Below, piece by piece: positions 25,998-35,348 of a stretch of 64,000 bases of DNA. The DNA comes from an uncultured Bacteroidales bacterium (GTDB taxonomy: Bacteria > Bacteroidota > Bacteroidia > Bacteroidales > Paludibacteraceae), in the NCBI GenBank assembly GCA_946406195.1, contig CAMJJT010000003.1, positions 96,821 to 160,820 of the forward strand, in the 5' to 3' direction. The notes beneath the pieces are model-generated. The model was given only the letters and a program-made list of their open reading frames with translations, was not told the origin of the DNA and did no database searches. A program made the translations under genes and the position numbers. Positions within the stretch are counted from its first letter, which is position 1. Every line of letters starts with the position of its first letter.

Positions 25998-27338
25998 ATG
26001 AAGAAAAAATTTTATATTGAGACATACGGATGTCAAATGAACGTCGCTGATAGCGAGGTGGTGGCTGCTATTATGCAGACAACTGAGACCGAAATGACCG
26101 ACCGATGGGAGGATGCGGATATCATTATTCTGAACACCTGTTCCATCCGTGATAATGCCGAGCAGAAAGTGGGATCCCGCCTTCGTGAACTCAAAGCTCA
26201 TCTGAAAAGGCTGAAGACCAACGACCAGCGACCAAAGACCATTATCGGTGTTATTGGCTGCATGGCAGAACGTATGGGGCAGGAACTGATTGATACCTTT
26301 GGTGTTGATTTCGTTGCCGGACCGGATGCCTATTTGGATATACCGAACCTCCTTGCGCTGTGCGAGCAAGGGCACAAAGCGATGAATGTGGAGCTCAGTA
26401 CCGCCGAGACTTATCGCCATATTGTTCCTGTGCGTATAGGACGATCCATCAGCGGCTTCGTTTCCATCATGCGCGGATGCAATAATTTCTGTTCCTATTG
26501 TGTGGTTCCTTACACGCGGGGACGCGAACGCAGTCGTGATGTGGAATCGATCCTTGGCGAAGTACGTGATCTGCAGGCACGTGGCTATAAAGAAGTAACC
26601 CTTCTCGGTCAAAATGTCAACTCCTATCGCTATTCCCCGGGTGAAAATGGTCAACCGATTGACTTTGCCGACCTCTTGGAGATCGTAGCAGAAGCAGTGC
26701 CGGATATGCGTATCCGTTTCACAACCAGCCATCCCAAGGATATGTCCGATAAGACGCTCGAAGCCATCAGCCGTCATGCTAATCTCTGTAAGTTTATCCA
26801 TTTGGCGGTGCAGTCTGGTTCGAACCATATCCTCAAACTAATGAACCGTAAATACACGCGGGAATGGTATCTGGAGCGAATTGCAGCTATTCGTCGTATC
26901 TTACCGGAAGCAGCCATCAGTACGGATATCTTCTGTGGTTTCCATGATGAGACGCTTGAAGATCATGCGCAGACCCTTAGTCTCATGCGTGAGGTGGGAT
27001 TCGATAGCGCCTTCATGTTCAAATATTCGGAGCGACCGGGAACATATGCGCAGAAGCATCTGCCGGATAATATCCCTGAAGCAGAGAAAGTGAGACGACT
27101 TAATGAAATCATTGCCCTCCAGACACAACTCTCCCTTGAGTCGAACCAACGAGAGGTTGGGAAGGTAGTCGAAGTGCTTGTGGAGGGATTCTCAAAACGA
27201 AGTCATGATGATATGTACGGACGTACAGAACAATACAAAACAGTGGTGTTCCCGCGTACTGACCAGAAGATAGGTGATCTCGTTAAAATTCGTGTTTTAG
27301 AGGCCTCTGCTGCTACATTAAAAGGCGAATTGGTGTAA
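25998..27338 (+). CDS. miaB: tRNA-2-methylthio-N6-dimethylallyladenosine synthase MiaB
   Basis: 446 residues from the ATG giving MKKKFYIETYGCQMN. The open frame extends upstream through the tRNA-Pro gene, but that part is an antisense artefact. UPF0004 domain Cys residues are in YGCQMN, NTCSIR and GCMAER; the radical SAM motif is RGCNNFCSYCVVPYTRG (CxxxCxxC); a TRAM domain closes the protein (about 380-446). The enzyme adds the methylthio group at A37 using two 4Fe-4S clusters. Residues near 74-82 (KTNDQRPK) are encoded by a 7-bp-unit repeat (GACCANN) and look like a small in-frame insertion before GVIGCMAER. Confidence 0.95.
   Translation: MKKKFYIETYGCQMNVADSEVVAAIMQTTETEMTDRWEDADIIILNTCSIRDNAEQKVGSRLRELKAHLKRLKTNDQRPKTIIGVIGCMAERMGQELIDTFGVDFVAGPDAYLDIPNLLALCEQGHKAMNVELSTAETYRHIVPVRIGRSISGFVSIMRGCNNFCSYCVVPYTRGRERSRDVESILGEVRDLQARGYKEVTLLGQNVNSYRYSPGENGQPIDFADLLEIVAEAVPDMRIRFTTSHPKDMSDKTLEAISRHANLCKFIHLAVQSGSNHILKLMNRKYTREWYLERIAAIRRILPEAAISTDIFCGFHDETLEDHAQTLSLMREVGFDSAFMFKYSERPGTYAQKHLPDNIPEAEKVRRLNEIIALQTQLSLESNQREVGKVVEVLVEGFSKRSHDDMYGRTEQYKTVVFPRTDQKIGDLVKIRVLEASAATLKGELV
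26216..26240 (+). repeat. 7-bp-unit repeat inside miaB
   Basis: The units GACCAAC, GACCAGC, GACCAAA and GACC run in tandem and encode part of KTNDQRPKT in the UPF0004 domain. The reading frame is preserved. Confidence 0.7.
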
Positions 27339-27373
27339 AAAACAACAAAATATGCATTTTTTTATCAAAAAAT

Positions 27374-27404
27374 TTGGTCATATGAAATAAATGTAGTACT
27401 TTTG
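27374..27404 (+). promoter_or_regulatory. Promoter upstream of the greA leader
   Basis: TTG at 27374-27376 and TACTTTTG at 27397-27404 with 20 bp between. It lies about 215 bp before greA, leaving a long leader that contains two hairpins and a 32-codon ORF. Confidence 0.75.
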
Positions 27405-27450
27405 TATCGAAAACAAATAAATTTTCATAGTTAAGGTTTAGGTTTAATGG

Positions 27451-27483
27451 CGAAAGGAGGCTGTGAAGTTTCCTTTCGTTTTT
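27451..27483 (+). terminator. Leader hairpin with T-run (attenuator or sRNA terminator)
   Basis: CGAAAGGA at 27451-27458 pairs perfectly with TCCTTTCG at 27471-27478, followed by TTTTT. A second weaker hairpin (AGGC-AAAG-GCCT) with a T-run follows near 27492-27514. Both lie between the promoter at 27374 and greA. A 12-codon ATG ORF (27447-27485) spans the first hairpin. Confidence 0.55.
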
Positions 27484-27514
27484 AAACAAAAAGAGGCAAA
27501 GGCCTTATTTTTTT

Positions 27515-27613
27515 ATGACTGAAGACAATAAAAATACCCTTCCGGATTTATCGGATATGGAGCAAGTACGCAAGGCAATCATTGCGTCGGAAATATTGAA
27601 TAGAAAATACTAA
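27515..27613 (+). CDS. 32-residue hypothetical protein upstream of greA
   Basis: ATG to TAA, 32 residues, acidic start (MTEDNKNTLPDLSDMEQ) and a helical, basic end (VRKAIIASEILNRKY). From memory, the ending RKAI(I/V)xSEILxRKY occurs in other short Bacteroidota proteins, which supports it as a real gene, but I cannot name a function. It ends 6 bp before greA and would share its transcript. Confidence 0.55.
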   Translation: MTEDNKNTLPDLSDMEQVRKAIIASEILNRKY

Positions 27614-27619
27614 TATATT

Positions 27620-28090
27620 ATGGCAGTAACCTACATGACCGAAGAAGGTCTACAGAAATTGAAAGAAGAGCTCCAACAATTGGAGACTGTAGAGCGCCCG
27701 CGTGTGATTGCCGCTATTGCGGAAGCACGTGAAAAAGGCGACTTGAGTGAAAATGCGGAGTATGATGCCGCTAAAGAAGAACAAGGTGTTCTGGAGAGCA
27801 AGATTGCACACATCAAAGCAAAATTGATGGAGGCACGCGTGCTGGATACCAAGGATATTAAAACGGACGAAGTGCAGATCTTGACAAAAGTGCGCGTACG
27901 CGTTATAAAAACCGGTAAAGAGAAAACTTATCAACTCGTTACCGAGGGAGAGGCAAACTCGCTGGAAGGCAAGATCTCCGTTACGACGCCTATTGCTAAA
28001 GGATTAATGGGTAAGAGAGTGGGGGATATTGCGCAAGTGCAAGTGCCTGCCGGACTCATGGAGTACGAAATCCTTGAGATCAGCCTCTAA
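27620..28090 (+). CDS. greA: Transcription elongation factor GreA
   Basis: 156 residues, full family length. The N-terminal coiled coil carries the acidic tip (AREKGDLSENAEYDAAKEEQ) that stimulates RNA polymerase cleavage of backtracked RNA. The C-terminal FKBP-like domain contains SVTTPIAKGLMGKRVGD. Its leader contains terminator-like hairpins, so expression may respond to elongation or termination state; this is inference. Confidence 0.96.
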   Translation: MAVTYMTEEGLQKLKEELQQLETVERPRVIAAIAEAREKGDLSENAEYDAAKEEQGVLESKIAHIKAKLMEARVLDTKDIKTDEVQILTKVRVRVIKTGKEKTYQLVTEGEANSLEGKISVTTPIAKGLMGKRVGDIAQVQVPAGLMEYEILEISL

Positions 28091-28120
28091 ACTATTGCGT
28101 AGATAATTAATGGTAATGCT

Positions 28121-28528
28121 ATGACAATCTTTACTAAAATCATCAAAGGCGAGATCCCGAGTTACAAAGTAGCGGAGGATGAGAAAAACTATGCCTTCTT
28201 GGATATCAATCCGTTGGTGAAGGGACATACACTCGTTATCCCCAAACTGCCGGAACCGGAGAGTGATTATTTGTTTGACCTCACCGATGAGCAGTATGAG
28301 AGCCTCATGCGTTTTGCCAAACGCGTTGCCAAGGGGCTTAAAACCGCTACGGGTTGTAAGCGCGTTGGGGTGGCTGTCTTAGGTATGGAGGTGAACCATG
28401 TGCATATCCATTTAGTTCCGATGAATTCGGAGAAAGATATGCTTTTTACTAACCCGAAACTCAGCCTTCCGGCAGAGGAGATGGCTTTTATCGCCAACTC
28501 CATTGCTGAGGCTATCGAGAAAAATTAA
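28121..28528 (+). CDS. HIT family nucleotide hydrolase (HinT-like)
   Basis: 135 residues with the histidine triad HVHIHLVP near residues 92-99 and the HIT opening TIFTKIIKGEIPSYKVAEDE. These enzymes hydrolyse purine nucleoside phosphoramidates or related AMP conjugates. It follows greA by 30 bp and converges with psuG, sharing 4 bp at the stops. Confidence 0.93.
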   Translation: MTIFTKIIKGEIPSYKVAEDEKNYAFLDINPLVKGHTLVIPKLPEPESDYLFDLTDEQYESLMRFAKRVAKGLKTATGCKRVGVAVLGMEVNHVHIHLVPMNSEKDMLFTNPKLSLPAEEMAFIANSIAEAIEKN

Positions 28529-29445
28529 AGACTGATTCGGCTCATTGCAGCCGCTGTGAGTGCTGCCAAACGCGCATTATTGAGAACCAGTTGGATATTT
28601 GCCGCTAAGCTGTCACCACCCGTTAAGTCTTTTACTTTAGCTAATAAGAAAGGTGTGCATTGTTTTCCATGCACGCCTTTTTTGTCGGCTTCTGCCAGAG
28701 CCTGCTCTATGGCTGCGTTAATCACATCTGCCGGCATGGAAAACTGCTCAGGGATGGGGTTGGTAACCAGCATACCCCCTTTTAAGCCACAGTCCAGTTT
28801 CGCCTTGAAAGCAGCAGCCAACTCTTCCGGAGTATCCATCCGATAATCTACTCCAAAGCCGCTGTGACGCGTATAGAAAGCCGGTAACTCCTCAGTCCCG
28901 TAGCCGATAACCGGTACCCCTTTTGTCTCCAGATACTCAAGCGTTAATCCAAGGTCCAAAATAGACTTGGCCCCGGCGCAGATAACCATCACCGGTGTCT
29001 GTGCTAATTCCTCCAAGTCGGCGGATATATCGAAGGTCTGTTGTGCGCCGCGGTGCACACCTCCGATACCGCCGGTGGCAAAGACATGAATACCAGCCAT
29101 GGCGGCAATCATCATAGTTGTCGTAACGGTAGTGGCTCCATCTTCTCCACGCGCAATCAATACCGGCAGATCACGCCGCGAAGCCTTGATAACGGCCTGT
29201 CCTTTCTTCCCTAAATACTCGATTTCATCGGGGGTACAACCTGCTTTCAACTTACCTCCGATGATAGCGATAGTAGCCGGAGTAGCGCCATTATCGCGAA
29301 TCGTTTGTTCTACGCGTAAAGCTGTCTCTACGTTTTGTGGATACGGCATGCCGTGACTGATGATAGTGGATTCTAATGCAACAACCGGCTTGCCCTCTTT
29401 TAGTGCTTTCGCCACTTCCGGCGAGATAGATAAATACTTGTTCAT
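28525..29445 (-). CDS. psuG: Pseudouridine-5'-phosphate glycosidase PsuG
   Basis: 306 residues. Family motifs are clear: VALESTIISHGMPYPQNVE at the N-terminus, the segment GKLKAGCTPDEIEYL, FATGGIGGVHRG in the middle and VTNPIPEQFSMPADVI near the C-terminus. The enzyme splits pseudouridine 5'-phosphate to uracil and ribose 5-phosphate. It lies 18 bp after psuK, which makes its substrate. It ends the minus-strand operon that begins with cca. Confidence 0.95.
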   Translation of the reverse strand: MNKYLSISPEVAKALKEGKPVVALESTIISHGMPYPQNVETALRVEQTIRDNGATPATIAIIGGKLKAGCTPDEIEYLGKKGQAVIKASRRDLPVLIARGEDGATTVTTTMMIAAMAGIHVFATGGIGGVHRGAQQTFDISADLEELAQTPVMVICAGAKSILDLGLTLEYLETKGVPVIGYGTEELPAFYTRHSGFGVDYRMDTPEELAAAFKAKLDCGLKGGMLVTNPIPEQFSMPADVINAAIEQALAEADKKGVHGKQCTPFLLAKVKDLTGGDSLAANIQLVLNNARLAALTAAAMSRISL

Positions 29446-29463
29446 CTTTTCATCAATTAGTCA

Positions 29464-30360
29464 TTATAGCAATATATTCGCGATATCCGGATTAACGGCT
29501 TTAGGACTCATCAGAGTGGCACGTGCTGCCATCAGACCGTATTGCGCCGTTTGCGGAAAATTGATACCTTTGGCATGTGCGTACACTACGCCGGCGAGAA
29601 AAGCGTCGCCTGCCCCTGTCGTGTTGATTATCTCCCCGGGAAGTGCAGGGAAGAGCCATTCTTCTGCGGCATTGCGGCAATAGACTCCCTCCGCTCCCAT
29701 CGTGATATAGACATGTGCTACTCCCATGTTTAATAACGCTTGTGCTGCTTCGGCATGAGTAATGGTGTTGGTTACCGCCAGCGCCTCTTTGAGATTGAAC
29801 TTGACCGTGTGTAAATATGGTAACTTGCACTTTTTCAGGGCATTGACAACGCGGTGCGCTTTGGTTGTACTCACTCCGTCTATGAAAAGCGGTGCAGTTA
29901 CATTCTCCATCAACCATCGGATAGCATCTTCCGGGATATTGGTGTCAGCTACCACATACTCCGCCATATTGATTTCTCCGCTGCGTTTGGCTAACCATTC
30001 CGGAGTGATTGTCCGAATAGCGTCCGTGTCTGCTACTGCGGCAATCATCTCGCCTCCGTGGTTATTCAAACAGAGATAGATACCGCTCCTCAAAGACGGA
30101 TTGCGTTCGGATAAATGGATATCTATACCTTGCTGCTTGCAGTAGTCATGCAGCAATCCGCCGAATAAATCTCCGCCGAAAATGGTCAGTAGCTGTGTAC
30201 GGGCTCCTAATAATGAAAGGTTATGCGCTATATTTCGCGCAACACCTCCGTAGCCGATATCGATATGCCCCGGGTTGGAGTCCGCTGCGATGAACGCATC
30301 GTTCAAGGTGGCTAATAAATCCACATTCGCGCCGCCGATAATTGAAATAAGTGTATCCAT
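29464..30360 (-). CDS. psuK: PfkB family kinase, probable pseudouridine kinase PsuK
   Basis: 298 residues of the ribokinase/PfkB fold: N-terminal IIGGANVDLLATLNDA, the GGVARNIAHNLSLLG substrate-side signature and the C-terminal NTTGAGDAFLAGVVYA with the catalytic Asp. Sugar specificity cannot be read from motifs alone, but direct linkage to psuG makes pseudouridine the likely substrate. Confidence 0.88.
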   Translation of the reverse strand: MDTLISIIGGANVDLLATLNDAFIAADSNPGHIDIGYGGVARNIAHNLSLLGARTQLLTIFGGDLFGGLLHDYCKQQGIDIHLSERNPSLRSGIYLCLNNHGGEMIAAVADTDAIRTITPEWLAKRSGEINMAEYVVADTNIPEDAIRWLMENVTAPLFIDGVSTTKAHRVVNALKKCKLPYLHTVKFNLKEALAVTNTITHAEAAQALLNMGVAHVYITMGAEGVYCRNAAEEWLFPALPGEIINTTGAGDAFLAGVVYAHAKGINFPQTAQYGLMAARATLMSPKAVNPDIANILL

Positions 30361-30372
30361 GGTACAAATTCG

Positions 30373-30582
30373 TTATTGCTTGCGTGGGGTTTTCTTCTCC
30401 TCTTTCTCGCATATATCCATCAGACTGCAATCCATGCAGGCGTTTCCTGTGCAGTCTTCGGAATCAGGAGAAGTCTGTTCTCCTATGTTTTTCCTCTTCT
30501 TAATGCGTTCGTTAATCTCAATGAGCGTCAAGATCACGGCAGCCATTACTATGAATATAATGAGTGCTTTCATTCTGTCCAT
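30373..30582 (-). CDS. Small single-TM protein with Cys cluster
   Basis: 69 residues: one TM helix ([20 protein letters not shown]), a basic stretch (KKRK), then four Cys in a short acidic tail ([15 protein letters not shown]). Its start overlaps the parE stop by 13 bp and it precedes psuK by 12 bp, so it is translated within this operon. The Cys pattern could bind metal or form disulfides; the function is unknown. Confidence 0.7.
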   Translation of the reverse strand: MDRMKALIIFIVMAAVILTLIEINERIKKRKNIGEQTSPDSEDCTGNACMDCSLMDICEKEEKKTPRKQ

Positions 30583-32492
30583 TCTTCATTGTCCACTCGA
30601 TCTTCTTCGATCACCAGATTATCAATAATGAACTGTTGACGTTCGGATGTGTTTTTACCCATATAGTACGCCAACAACTCATTTACCGCGTCTTCTTTGC
30701 GCAGTGTCACTTGGTCCAGACGAATGCCCGAACCGATAAAACCCTTGAATTCATCGGGAGAGATCTCTCCCAAACCTTTGAATCGGGTAATCTCCGGATT
30801 CTTAATTTTTGCCAACGCCTTCTGGCGCTCCTCTTCCGAATAGCAGTAGATAATCTGATTCTTGTCCTTCACGCGGAAAAGTGGGGTCTGAAGGATATAA
30901 ACATGCCCTTTTTTAACCAAATCCGGGAAGAATTGAAGAAAGAATGTCAGCATCAGAAGTCGGATGTGCATACCATCTACATCGGCATCGGTGGCAATAA
31001 TCACTTTGTTGTATCGCAGTTCATCTAATCCGTCTTCTATATTCAGCGCAGACTGCAAGCAGTTGAATTCTTCGTTCTCATAAACGACCGATTTGCTCAA
31101 TCCGTAACTGTTGAGAGGTTTACCGCGTAGTGAGAAAACAGCCTGTGTGCGCACGTCGCGGCTTTTGGTGATCGAACCCGAAGCGGAAAGACCCTCCGTG
31201 ATAAAGATACAACTCTCCAAACGCAGATCGTCATCCGCATCTTTGGCGCTCTTCACGGGCTTCGAGTCGTTCAGGTGGATTTGGCAATCGCGCAACTTGG
31301 GGTTATTGACCAGATTCTTCTTCGCCCTCTCGCGTGCCGCCTTGGTCACGCCTGCTATCGCCTTGCGCTCTTTCTCGCTGTCCTGAATCTTTTGCAGCAT
31401 CACATCCACTGTCTGTGGATTCTTGTGCAAATAGTTGTCGAGTTGCTGCTTCACGAAGTCATTGACGAACTTATTCACGCTCACGCCGCCCGTTGGACTC
31501 ATATCTTTCGAGCCCAACTTCACTTTCGTCTGGCTCTCGAAGACAGGCTCTTCTACATTGATCGCGATTGCCCCTACAACGCCGTTTCGGATATCGGCCA
31601 ACTCTTGGTTCTTGTTAAAGAACTCCTTGATGGTTCTTCCTATCGCTTCGCGATAAGCCGCTTGGTGTGTTCCGCCTTGGATCGTGTGCTGACCGTTAAC
31701 GAACGAGTAGTATTCATCGCCGTTTTGGTCGGTATGGGTCAGCGCAATCTCAATGTCTTCGCCTTTGATGTGAATAATCGGATAGAGCGGATTAACTGTC
31801 ATGTTTTCCGTCAAAAGGTCCAGCAGACCGTTCTTCGAAACGAATTTCTTGCCATTATAGACCAGCGTCAAACCGGTGTTTAGATAAGCGTAATTGCGCA
31901 GCAACTCCTCAATATAATCATCGCGGAAATGGTAGTTTTCAAACAGTCCCTTGCTGTTATCCGGCACAAATTCAATGATAGTTCCGCGTTTTTCTGAACC
32001 TGTATAATCTTGAATATCAGTGTCATGGGTCAACTTTCCCTGTGCAAATTCCGCTCTGCGCATCTTGCCGTCGCGGTAGGATTCTACGGCAAAGAAACTG
32101 GACAGCGCATTTACTGCTTTTGTACCCACGCCGTTCAGACCTACGGATTTCTTGAAAGCCTTGCTGTCGTATTTGCCGCCGGTATTCAGAACGCTCACCA
32201 CTTCCACTAATTTTCCTAATGGTATTCCGCGCCCGTAATCGCGCACGCGTACACGACCGTCCTCTACATCCACTTCGATCACTTTTCCTTCGCCCATACG
32301 GAACTCGTCAATAGAGTTGTCAATACTCTCTTTGATGAGCACGTAGATTCCGTCGTCTGAATGACTGCCGTCGCCTAATTTGCCGATGTACATACCCGGA
32401 CGACGACGGATATGTTCCATGTCATCCAAGTGGATAATGTTCTCTTCGCCGTATTCCACAGCTGCCAAATTTATTTCGTTTTCTTCTGCCAT
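30570..32492 (-). CDS. parE: DNA topoisomerase IV subunit B
   Basis: 640 residues. GHKL ATPase motifs: [23 protein letters not shown] and [15 protein letters not shown]. The TOPRIM domain has [10 protein letters not shown] and the metal-binding [12 protein letters not shown]. The C-terminal segment [13 protein letters not shown] is typical of GyrB/ParE. It is called ParE rather than GyrB from length and the [11 protein letters not shown] context. At the TOPRIM EGDSA position Leu replaces Asp; the catalytic Glu and DxD are intact. The gene partner parC is not in the window. Confidence 0.88.
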   Translation of the reverse strand: MAEENEINLAAVEYGEENIIHLDDMEHIRRRPGMYIGKLGDGSHSDDGIYVLIKESIDNSIDEFRMGEGKVIEVDVEDGRVRVRDYGRGIPLGKLVEVVSVLNTGGKYDSKAFKKSVGLNGVGTKAVNALSSFFAVESYRDGKMRRAEFAQGKLTHDTDIQDYTGSEKRGTIIEFVPDNSKGLFENYHFRDDYIEELLRNYAYLNTGLTLVYNGKKFVSKNGLLDLLTENMTVNPLYPIIHIKGEDIEIALTHTDQNGDEYYSFVNGQHTIQGGTHQAAYREAIGRTIKEFFNKNQELADIRNGVVGAIAINVEEPVFESQTKVKLGSKDMSPTGGVSVNKFVNDFVKQQLDNYLHKNPQTVDVMLQKIQDSEKERKAIAGVTKAARERAKKNLVNNPKLRDCQIHLNDSKPVKSAKDADDDLRLESCIFITEGLSASGSITKSRDVRTQAVFSLRGKPLNSYGLSKSVVYENEEFNCLQSALNIEDGLDELRYNKVIIATDADVDGMHIRLLMLTFFLQFFPDLVKKGHVYILQTPLFRVKDKNQIIYCYSEEERQKALAKIKNPEITRFKGLGEISPDEFKGFIGSGIRLDQVTLRKEDAVNELLAYYMGKNTSERQQFIIDNLVIEEDRVDNEEWTE

Positions 32493-32497
32493 ATGTC

Positions 32498-33532
32498 TTA
32501 TTGAATGAGTCGGCCAAAACTGTCATAGATGCGACCGTTGTATTCGATATATAACTGACCGTTGATAATCATTTTTTTGTTTTCCTTGGTCATCGTGCTG
32601 TTTTCTATTCCTGTGGTTGATTTGCCTAAATTCAAACCCACCACGCACGCGTCGTGATCCGAATATTTGTAATAATATCCGCCGCCTGTATTGATATGAT
32701 ATACCTGTGCTCCGGTAATCTGGTCCGCCATAGTGCTGTTTGCCATAGCGTGGTCAATCAGTCCTTTTTGCCCCTCGTAAATATACGAATACGCTTGCGG
32801 ATCGTAACGCAATAACTGCTCTTCATAACCGGCTTCCATGAGGTTCAAAATAGGCTGCTCATCGCTATATGCATTCAGGTCTCCCATGATCAGAATATCC
32901 GGATCTGAGATTATGTTTTTGAGTGCGCTGATTAAGTTGCTTGCGTTTTCTAAACGAGTCGCTTCTCCTTGATCGTAACTGCTGTCTTTTGCCTTGAAAT
33001 GGTTAATGGAAAGCACAAATCGTTCACCCGTTGAATTTTCTTTGAATGTTTGGATGCGCATTCGGGCTTTGTATGGAAATTTACTGTAGGGCGAAGTGCT
33101 GCTGCCTTGCGGCGTCACTTTGTCCTTGCGGTAGATATATCCTGCTTTTAGGTTTTGGTATTTACCGCTTTGAGCGATGGATCGCATATTATCGGTGATA
33201 TATGTATACACATTTTCTCCGTACAACTGATTCATCTCTTCCGTGATATAACCGAGAATCTCATCGTCCTCTTGTACCTCGCAAATCGTAACTATATCCG
33301 CTTTCAACGCAATAAAAGCATTCGCGATTTTATTCGTCTTGGCTTCAAAATCGCTCTGCGTAGCGCACGAGCTATTCGATGCCTCTAAGTTGGAAAGGTA
33401 GTTTTGTACGTTCTGTCCCACTACTCGAATCCGTGCATCGCCTACGTCAGGCATACTAACCGGATTGGTCCATGCCCATACTTGGGCGCACGACACTAAA
33501 ATGGCTATCAAAAATCCATTAATTCGTTTCAT
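32498..33532 (-). CDS. Secreted endonuclease/exonuclease/phosphatase family protein
   Basis: 344 residues with signal peptide [23 protein letters not shown]-fold catalytic motifs in order: NVQNYL, the Glu of [18 protein letters not shown], the Asp/Asn of [10 protein letters not shown] and the C-terminal His of YSDHDACVV. It is DNase-I-like; the substrate could be DNA, RNA or a phosphoester lipid. The last ~26 residues ([20 protein letters not shown]) are the short C-terminal module shared with surface proteins here, so T9SS export is inferred. It overlaps the cca stop by 4 bp. Confidence 0.85.
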   Translation of the reverse strand: MKRINGFLIAILVSCAQVWAWTNPVSMPDVGDARIRVVGQNVQNYLSNLEASNSSCATQSDFEAKTNKIANAFIALKADIVTICEVQEDDEILGYITEEMNQLYGENVYTYITDNMRSIAQSGKYQNLKAGYIYRKDKVTPQGSSTSPYSKFPYKARMRIQTFKENSTGERFVLSINHFKAKDSSYDQGEATRLENASNLISALKNIISDPDILIMGDLNAYSDEQPILNLMEAGYEEQLLRYDPQAYSYIYEGQKGLIDHAMANSTMADQITGAQVYHINTGGGYYYKYSDHDACVVGLNLGKSTTGIENSTMTKENKKMIINGQLYIEYNGRIYDSFGRLIQ

Positions 33533-34977
33533 AATAATCCTCTTTCTTTCGCCAACTGAAGCAGATATGCTTTCGCCGGCTCGTATTCATTGGGTATGAT
33601 TCCGTCTAATATGGCATCCTTGATGGATGCTTTCAATTCTCCTACTGTCGAACATGGTTCAAGATGCAAAATCTCCATGATCTCATCGCCCTTAACCGGT
33701 GGTTGGAAATTACGGATTCGGTCGCGTTCTTCCAACTCTACCATCTTCTCTCTAACAAGCTGATAGTTCCGATGAAATCGGGCTTTTTTCTCTTCATTGC
33801 GGCTTGTGATGTCGGCGTCGCAAAGTAACATCAAATCATCTATGTCGTCGCCGGCTTCGAAGAGCAATCGTCTTACTGCGCTGTCTGTCACCGTGTCTTC
33901 AATCAGATGAATCGGCCGCATATGCAAATCCACCATCTTCTTCACGTATTCCATCTTTTCGTTCAGCGGTAGTTTCATCTTCGCGAATATCTTCGGTACC
34001 ATTTTAGCGCCGAGATAATTATGGTTCCGGAAGGTCCATCCGGCTTGCGCATCCCATGCCTTGCTCTTCGGTTTGCCTATGTCGTGCAGTAACGCCGCCC
34101 AACGAAGCCAAAGAACTTTATCCTTTCGTTCATTCGTTAAATCGTTCATTCGTTCACTCGTTAACTCCGCTATATTGTCCAGCACTTTCAATGTGTGCAA
34201 AAACACATCTTTATGTCCGCGCCCTTCCTTCACATCAATTCCCTTCAAGGCGGCCAACTCCGGGAAAATAAGCGGAAGTAGTCCGGTTTTATCGAGCAAA
34301 TACCAGCCTTCAGATGGTCTGCGGCTAAGCATAATTTTATTCAACTCCTCTGCAATACGCTCTTTGGTGATAATTCCGATTCGTTCCTTGTTACGCACGA
34401 TCGCATCAAAAGTCTCGCTGTTCAAATTGAATCCCAACTGTGTCGCAAAACGGATAGCGCGCATCATTCGCAGCGGATCGTCGCTGAAAGTGATATCCGG
34501 ATCCAGTGGCGTGCGGATCAGACACCGCGTTAAATCGCCGATTCCATCGAAAGGATCCAGCAACTCACCATACCGCGATTGATTCAAACAAATAGCCATC
34601 GCGTTGATCGTAAAATCCCGTCGGTTCTGATCTTCCTCCAATGTGCCATCCTCTACCACCGGATTGCGGCTGTCTCGGGTATAACTCTCACGCCGTGCGC
34701 CTACAAACTCCAATTCCAAATCGCCTCGCTTTACCTGCGCGGTCCCGTACGTCTTGAAAATGGACAGATGGGCTTTCTTGCCTATTTTTTTGGCTACCGC
34801 CTCTGCCAACCGGATACCGGAACCCACTACTACGATGTCTATGTCATCGGAAGGGCGGTGTAAAATCAAATCTCGCACCCATCCGCCTATAACATAGCAT
34901 TCCAAACCCAACTGGTCAGCTGTCTCGCCAACCATCTTAAGCACCGGATTTTCTATTTTTGGATCGTTTATAACCAT
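33529..34977 (-). CDS. cca: CCA tRNA nucleotidyltransferase / poly(A) polymerase family, HD domain
   Basis: 482 residues from the ATG; a TTG two codons upstream is the alternative. The N-terminal nucleotidyltransferase has GGWVRDLILHRPSDDIDIVV with the catalytic DxD, and RRDFTINAMA. The HD domain has WAALLHDIGKPK. The family adds CCA to tRNA 3' ends, which fits tRNA genes without CCA in this window. Between strands and the HD domain, residues LTSERMNDLTNERKD are encoded by 8-bp units (AACGANTG) and include a 22-bp word also present in the acetylesterase gene. First gene of the minus operon. Confidence 0.92.
   Translation of the reverse strand: MVINDPKIENPVLKMVGETADQLGLECYVIGGWVRDLILHRPSDDIDIVVVGSGIRLAEAVAKKIGKKAHLSIFKTYGTAQVKRGDLELEFVGARRESYTRDSRNPVVEDGTLEEDQNRRDFTINAMAICLNQSRYGELLDPFDGIGDLTRCLIRTPLDPDITFSDDPLRMMRAIRFATQLGFNLNSETFDAIVRNKERIGIITKERIAEELNKIMLSRRPSEGWYLLDKTGLLPLIFPELAALKGIDVKEGRGHKDVFLHTLKVLDNIAELTSERMNDLTNERKDKVLWLRWAALLHDIGKPKSKAWDAQAGWTFRNHNYLGAKMVPKIFAKMKLPLNEKMEYVKKMVDLHMRPIHLIEDTVTDSAVRRLLFEAGDDIDDLMLLCDADITSRNEEKKARFHRNYQLVREKMVELEERDRIRNFQPPVKGDEIMEILHLEPCSTVGELKASIKDAILDGIIPNEYEPAKAYLLQLAKERGLL
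34143..34164. repeat. 22-bp word shared with acetylesterase gene (in cca)
   Basis: Identical to 55296-55317. It is part of an array of 8-bp units of the form AACGANTG (minus strand), about 34130-34168, translated in frame as LTSERMN. Confidence 0.85.
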
Positions 34978-34981
34978 TCTC

Positions 34982-35050
34982 AAACCTTTGCGCCTTCGCG
35001 AAAAAGTTTTTTCTCATACCCTTGGTATTCGATTAAAAACCTTTGCGCCT
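34982..35050. repeat. Two 14-bp AAACCTTTGCGCCT copies
   Basis: Exact copies at 34982-34995 and 35037-35050, between the cca start and its promoter. The rest of the 34978-35348 gap contains divergent promoters for cca and tdk and no ORF I can support. Confidence 0.7.
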
Positions 35051-35051
35051 G

Positions 35052-35082
35052 CAAAGGTACTACTTTTTTGCGACATATGCAA
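35052..35082 (-). promoter_or_regulatory. Promoter of the cca operon
   Basis: Minus strand TTGCATATGTC at the -33 side and TACCTTTG at the -7 side with 20 bp between, 75 bp upstream of the cca ATG. Confidence 0.85.
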
Positions 35083-35281
35083 ATCTTTGCTCAAAAAAAG
35101 CGTCAAACACCACTTTTTACCCATCCTTATGCGTCAATCACCGGTCTATCACAATTCAATCACGAGAGAATCCTAGACTTTACTCCTTATCTTACCCTTA
35201 TCTCATCTTAAACACAACGCATCGTTCGTTAGGCTTACACAACCCTGTTCCAATAAAATTGAAAAGATTTTTGCATTTTTC

Positions 35282-35312
35282 TTGCGTATTTCAAAAAATA
35301 GTTGTACCTTTG
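35282..35312 (+). promoter_or_regulatory. Promoter of the tdk-priA-kinase operon
   Basis: TTGCGTATTTC begins the -33 region, TACCTTTG at 35305-35312 is the -7 box, spacing 20 bp, 37 bp before the tdk ATG. Confidence 0.85.
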
Positions 35313-35348
35313 CACTCGCAATTTGAGACAAATAATTTACCTGCATAT

